Part shown: positions 59,198 to 64,000 of the stretch, in pieces
How the letters are laid out: each line of letters begins with the position of its first letter
Numbering within the stretch: the stretch's first letter is position 1
Translations under genes and position numbers: made by a program
Notes under the pieces: model-generated
Database searches by the model: none
What the model saw: the letters and a program-made list of their open reading frames with translations, nothing else
Told to the model about the DNA's origin: nothing
Assembly: GCF_016801865.2 (NCBI RefSeq)
Contig: NC_068937.1
Location: 112,755,068-112,819,067 of the forward strand
Length of the DNA stretch: 64,000 nucleotides
Direction: 5' to 3'
Source: Culex pipiens pallens
Taxonomy: Eukaryota; Arthropoda; Insecta; Diptera; Culicidae

Positions 59198-59851
59198 AAT
59201 ACCCCCAACCCCCTTAAAGTATCCACGTCTACAATGCATTAAGGGATCCGCTCAGCTGTCAAAAAAGCTGGCATAAAAAATATCGAGAAATTAAAAGTGA
59301 GAGTGTGTGCAACATGCAGTTAAACTTTCTGTGAAGTTGCTGTGAAGATTACCATGGCACTTTGAAAAGTTTAACTCCATGTTGCACGCACACATTCTCA
59401 CTTTTTATTTCTCGATAGCCTGCTTTGATCGAGCAATGTATACATACATCATTGGGAAGGAAAAGTAGTTATTTTTTATTGCTATTTTTTCAGCCAAATC
59501 GTGCTTTCTATTTCATTAGGGCACAAAACTTTTGTATAAACAAGAGTGTATCCCTCTCACACCTTATGCAAACTGTCATTCAAGTGAAAGAGATACACTA
59601 TTGTTTACAAAAGCTTTGTGTCCTTTTGAAATGTTAGGCTCCAAATGATGTTTGTGGTTTAAAATCGTAAAGAATAGGCAAAAACAAGAAATTCTGTAGG
59701 GGCCCAATTTTAATTATACTTTTTAACAGATTCTACAGAGCAGACCTTAAATTAGTCATTTTAAATTGAAAAAATGAACAAAAACAGAAAATCGTGTCTA
59801 CAGCAAATTCACCTCAATGGCGTATATATCATATCGCCGTAAAACGGCAGT

Positions 59852-62800
59852 AAAGTGACAGTAAACGGGAATTTTTTGGGAAATCAAAATCATGGTGACA
59901 CTACTTTTTCCGATTCCTTACGTAATATTTAGTGTATATTTGCTATATTTTATCCAACTCTGTTAAGATCGTTAAGATTCAGAGGTGCTGTTAGGCGCTG
60001 AATTTTATAGGAGAAAAATCCCAAAAATGAATGTAATAACACTTTCCTTCATAATTTTCATTCAAAAAACTTAAAAAATTTAATAGAAATTTAAGTGCAA
60101 TCAGCTGAAATCAATTTAAAATGCATTCTCCTGCGTTCAGAATCATTTTCAGCATATTTGGGTTGATTTCAAAATCTTTTGAATTTTTGAAAATTTCCAT
60201 CTTTAGCTGGGTGATGAATAGAGAGAATGCGTAACGTGATTTTCGAATGATCCCACTTTGTTTTTCTCTACAAAGTAGGAGGCTGTTCAAGCACAAGCAT
60301 GACTTTTTACTTACTGGTAAATTAGCTATTTTATAATCAGTAGTATGTGTTTTATTTTGTCTAGTATTTTGACATTTTTTGCAGGAAAACTGTCGCGTTT
60401 CGATTGGTTAGAAGAGATTGTTCTTTTTTACGGGTGACGAAGAACTGCGGCTAGAGTGTCATTCTGCGATGTTACAGATAAATTTCCTGGCTGATTTTGA
60501 AATCCTGCAGCTCTTCCTGGTCCAGCAAATAAAACATCGCTAATTCTTGCGAAGCTGATCCAACAACCCGAGACGATTTTCGCTAAACCAGGTTTTCAAA
60601 AGGAATCGAACAAAAAAGACAGCTTCTGGATGGATACAACCGCATGGACTCCATAAAAAACATCCATTCGTGATTATAAAAGAAAATACGATCTCGCCTT
60701 CAACTTTCTTAAAATTTCTTGACTTCAACTCCAGGTTCTCATTTTTCATTCATGCAAAAAAAAACAATTTTTAATGATCGATAACAATGTACTCTTCCAT
60801 TGGCGAACAGTAAATTGGTTCCACTTTGACAGTTCAAAATTGAGGCCGTTTTGCGAACCACTATTCAGCACCCAGATCTTTAGTATCGCAAAATGTTTTT
60901 TTTCGTTGAAATTTTGTTTTCGTCAAATCTTACATTTTTTAAGACTAACGATTGCAAAACAACTTAACTAGTGTAAAATGCATTTTAAAACACTTTTTGC
61001 ATCCAAATGTCGAGAAAATGGCTTGTTATTTCAAGTTTTATATTTTTTGTCACTTTTCAGTCTAAATGGAGCTAAAATAACATTAGAAAACTGGTAATTT
61101 TAAACTATCCAGTTTTACACCTTCCAAATTTAAACATTTTTTACTGTGTATATCTCATTATCGGTTATGAGATTACTGTGATCTTCCCTATCACAATATT
61201 TACCTTATCGTCATAATTAGATCCAACTGTTACCAAACAGCTTCTGGGCTTTTGGCAGAGTTATTCCTTCTCCCGGCTTGCTCATTTTTTTTTTTTTTTT
61301 TTTGAAGAGAAGCAAAAAAACTAAAAATCTACGCCCCCATCCGACATTGCCGGAAGGCCCCAACAACACTTTGTTCGGGCGAGCTTTTCATTTGGCCAAG
61401 TGAGCACGAAGCAAACAAATTATGTAGCTTTGTCGAGGCGTCAGCGCTTTTTTTTTTTTTGAACAAATTTGTTTTATTGTGTTTGAGAAAAAGTTTGTGT
61501 GGCTTGTTTTTTTTTTTTGTAAATTTTGGGGCGCGAATACAATGCAACAAAAAGCATAACTTTAAAGCACTGTTGAATTTATAAATCTAAAATTTTCTGA
61601 AAATTGCAGAAATCATAAAAATAAATAGTATGAAACTTGTTACCCTAGTTTGACTTCACAATGCTGATTCTATGATGTTCATTATCCTTGTCAGTTCATC
61701 CTTCCCACTTAAAGTGTACCTTTCGAGCAACTTAACATAGTGGAAAATTCACTATTTTTTCTAACCGTTTCCAGAAGCATCTCTGTGAATTGTTTACCCA
61801 GTTCCGCAGTCGTTTCCGCTACTCTATGGAAAGCAAAATTTCTTTGAAATACAAGCATCCTTGTTGGTGGCACAATTTGTGATGCAACTTGTACAAGATT
61901 TCCTCGTTCCGCTACAGAAAAAAAACCCGGGTCATCATGTTTCCTGCTCTTCATTTGCTGTGCTACGCTTTTCCGTACTGTCAGGGTTGGTAGAAGAATC
62001 CAAGGTAGGAAATCTTATTAAATCCCAGCTCGGAAAATGACCCAAGGGCAAACAGGAAAACTTGGCCAAGTTTTCGGCTCCATTTCCTAAGATGTCTTAC
62101 GAAATTTGATTCAAACGAACTTTTCCGGTGTTATTTGACCCAATTAGCAGCAAATCAAAGTATTTTTCAATCGTCACAGTTTCACATTGGATGCAGAGCG
62201 TTATAAAATGTCACATAACCTTTCGATAACCAAAATCTCTATCAATATTTTTCCCCAAAGCCAACACCATAAGAAAGAAAAATTGAAGTCTGATATCCGA
62301 TAGACAATTTTCATTTCACAAATTGAGTGGATTTCCTATGGGAGTGACTGTGAAAATAGAGATTATCAAAATGTATCATAAAAAATAATTATCTTAAGCA
62401 AAATCTAATATTTTGATCGCAAATTTGTTGGTTAGAAAAAATTAACTAACTTACTCCAAAAAAGAGTATTTTACAGTCAAATTCCCATCCCTACAGCACA
62501 AAGGATTAAGTTTCTCCAAGCCCCAAAGCTTTTAGTAAAATAAGATCGAAAGGAAGCGATTTGAAATTGGAAGTGATGACGACGACGACATCCTCATGGA
62601 AGAACTTTGCACTTCACTCCCGGGGGGGTGGGCATCCAACTGGCATCCTTCGCTAAATCACTTTCTTCCCTATGCATTTTAAAGTTTTCTGGGTAAATAG
62701 GGGGAAGACTACTCTCTAGCCGGGATGACGAATTGACTTGCGGGAGCGAGTTTGGATTTGCAGAAGACGTTTAATCGAAGATTTTTTAATATTTTTAACG

Positions 62801-63066
62801 CTAGAGATGGGACAGAAGCTGCTCGATCGAAGTGACTTTTGATATCTAGGATTGCAAAGTTTAATTGAAAATAGAGTAAGGTGAATATGAAATGCTCTCC
62901 AAACATAATTTAAAATGTGTCGTCGCATTTTGAGAATCATGTGTAAAAAGGTTAACCCAAAAAAATCTTTAATAATTGTCGAACTATTTTTCAACTATTA
63001 AATTTGCCTTGTTTAATACTAGTAATAATAAATTGAAAAAAAAATTTAAGTAAGAATGTGTGAGTT
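59852..63066. other. A/T-rich DNA upstream of the receptor
   Basis: Apart from the dispersed repeat at 60540-60885, poly-T runs near 61287, 61450 and 61507, and CGA triplets near 62577, I see no gene or bounded element. Short open frames lack family signatures. Confidence 0.4.
60540..60885 (-). repeat. Dispersed repeat, copy 2
   Basis: Reverse-complement relative of 2425-2760, with the same blocks in the same order when read on the minus strand. It is diverged by small indels. Confidence 0.55.
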
Positions 63067-63185
63067 AGAGGTGGGCAAAAAAAGAGCGAGCCGCTCAAAG
63101 AGCCGGTTCACTAAAAAGAGCGAAAGATCCGTGGCTCACAAAAAAAGAACCGCGGTTCTTTTTTAAACTTTCGTCTTTTGAAAAA
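63066..63185 (+). mobile_element. Possible hAT terminus
   Basis: TAGAGGTGGGCAAAAAAAGA followed by GAGCCGCTCAAAGAGCCGG and GAACCGCGGTTC is a typical hAT-type end with subterminal motifs. The opposite end was not found, and the 330-bp MITE starts soon after, so it is a fragment or a truncated copy. Confidence 0.4.
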
Positions 63186-63266
63186 TCCGGCTCGAAATGG
63201 CATGAGTTTTGTTATAAATATAATTTATTGAACTTCAAAAAAAATAGTATTGAATTTGTCTTTGAG

Positions 63267-63599
63267 AATTGGGTACTAAAGCCCTGTGTCAATTTTTATG
63301 TACAACGGTAAAAAACACGATTAAAAACCATTTCTGATCTTTTCTTTTTCATTTTAACTCAAAAAATATTTTGACAAGACAACATTTTTTCGATGGATCA
63401 ACTATGGTCCCCTTGGAACGAGCTGTCAAGTAGGAGCTTTTCTGTCAAGAAGGACCGCGAGGTTAATTTTTCAAAATTGATTTAAAAATCCATTTTAAAC
63501 TCTTTGTGGTCGTACAAAGGGTCATTATACTCAGAAAAATAAGCTTTATCGCTGTAAACTATAATATCAGCAATCTAAGCTTCATTTTAGGACCCAATT
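63267..63599 (-). mobile_element. 330-bp MITE, copy 3
   Basis: Reverse-orientation member of the family at 12407-13078, full length, bounded by AATTGGGTACTAAA and TAGGACCCAATT. Confidence 0.8.
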
Positions 63600-64000
63600 G
63601 AAAATAAAATTTCAAATTTTTCAATGCTTATCGTGAAGACCAGGGTAGGTAAACCATCACCATCGCACTATCATTGATGCATATTTCGGTGCGTTCCTCG
63701 TCTCTTAAAATTTCTCTTCTCTTTCGCAGCCGAGTGATGGTCGGCTTGCTATCGCGAATATCGAAAGCCCATCACATCGACGAGAAATACCCTCTCGCTG
63801 GCTCCTATGGAACTATCGTTCCAACCGGAGAGGCACGCACACGAAATTGCTGTATACATACACTGGAGCTCACGCACACAAATGAACTCATTGCTACAGG
63901 GCTTACGGGCGAGAGAATTTAACGATTGCTCTTTCTCTTGCTTTTTGAGCGAGGGGACTGGCTGTGTGAGAGATTTTTTTTCGTCTATCGCATCGGTTTG
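63600..64000. other. Right edge of window
   Basis: A G/C-richer stretch with an 82-codon plus-strand open frame (63674-63922) that I cannot assign; an acceptor-like TTTCGCAG is present near 63723. It may be the end of another repeat or gene continuing beyond the window. Confidence 0.25.

Larger units (their letters stand above)
58453..59851. mobile_element. Element with ACTGCCGTTTAACGGCGATA ends, carrying two smaller MITEs
   Basis: The left end (to GTATACGCCATT) and the right end (AATGGCGTATATATCATATC then GCCGTAAAACGGCAGT) form an inverted repeat of roughly 40 bp that itself contains the hairpin GCCGTTTAACGGC. Two other TIR elements (58771-58921 and 59029-59197) are inserted inside. Confidence 0.65.

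Overview
The window is insect nuclear DNA, almost certainly from a mosquito and probably a culicine such as Culex. This is inferred from three recognisable conserved insect genes with GT-AG introns (several only 54-68 nt, others up to 20 kb), an A+T-rich background, and a dense load of mosquito-type MITEs, foldback elements and a tRNA-derived SINE.

Three genes are supported. (1) On the minus strand, the 5' half of a tachykinin-family GPCR closest to Drosophila TkR86C runs from its start codon at 55296 through four coding exons to 18370. Its remaining exons (TM5-TM7) were not found and probably lie left of the window. (2) On the plus strand, a complete prophenoloxidase zymogen gene (five exons, 681 codons) spans 21129-32387. 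(3) On the plus strand, a complete ABCG half-transporter orthologous to Drosophila scarlet (four exons, 689 codons) spans 34892-37129. Genes 2 and 3 both lie inside the 19.7-kb third intron of gene 1, on the opposite strand. The three have no obvious shared pathway: neuropeptide reception, melanization immunity and eye-pigment precursor transport.

The rest is mostly transposon-derived. 1-18369: receptor intron 4, with a TA-flanked MITE holding a nested hAT-type MITE (2876-4679), a 1.6-kb TIR element with internal tandem repeats (5166-6739), a decayed coding element flanked by 85-bp direct repeats and interrupted by a 1.4-kb MITE (8250-11122), and several smaller MITEs. 18505-38165: receptor intron 3, with a perfect 1.2-kb octamer array (19179-20362), prophenoloxidase, and scarlet; prophenoloxidase intron 1 itself carries a 750-bp foldback, a 5'-truncated non-LTR retrotransposon, and a MITE whose right end forms the exon 2 splice acceptor. 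38380-55102: receptor introns 2 and 1, with nested MITEs, a 2-kb foldback holding a ~149-bp tandem array, and a second 2-kb foldback. 55297-64000: upstream of the receptor start codon, with a 2.1-kb hAT-type element carrying a nested MITE, and more MITEs.

I found no CRISPR array, operon, prophage or other prokaryotic system. The most unusual points are the double-gene nesting, the transposon-derived splice acceptor in the immune gene, a stop-free 60-nt in-frame intron in the same gene, and the perfect octamer array.
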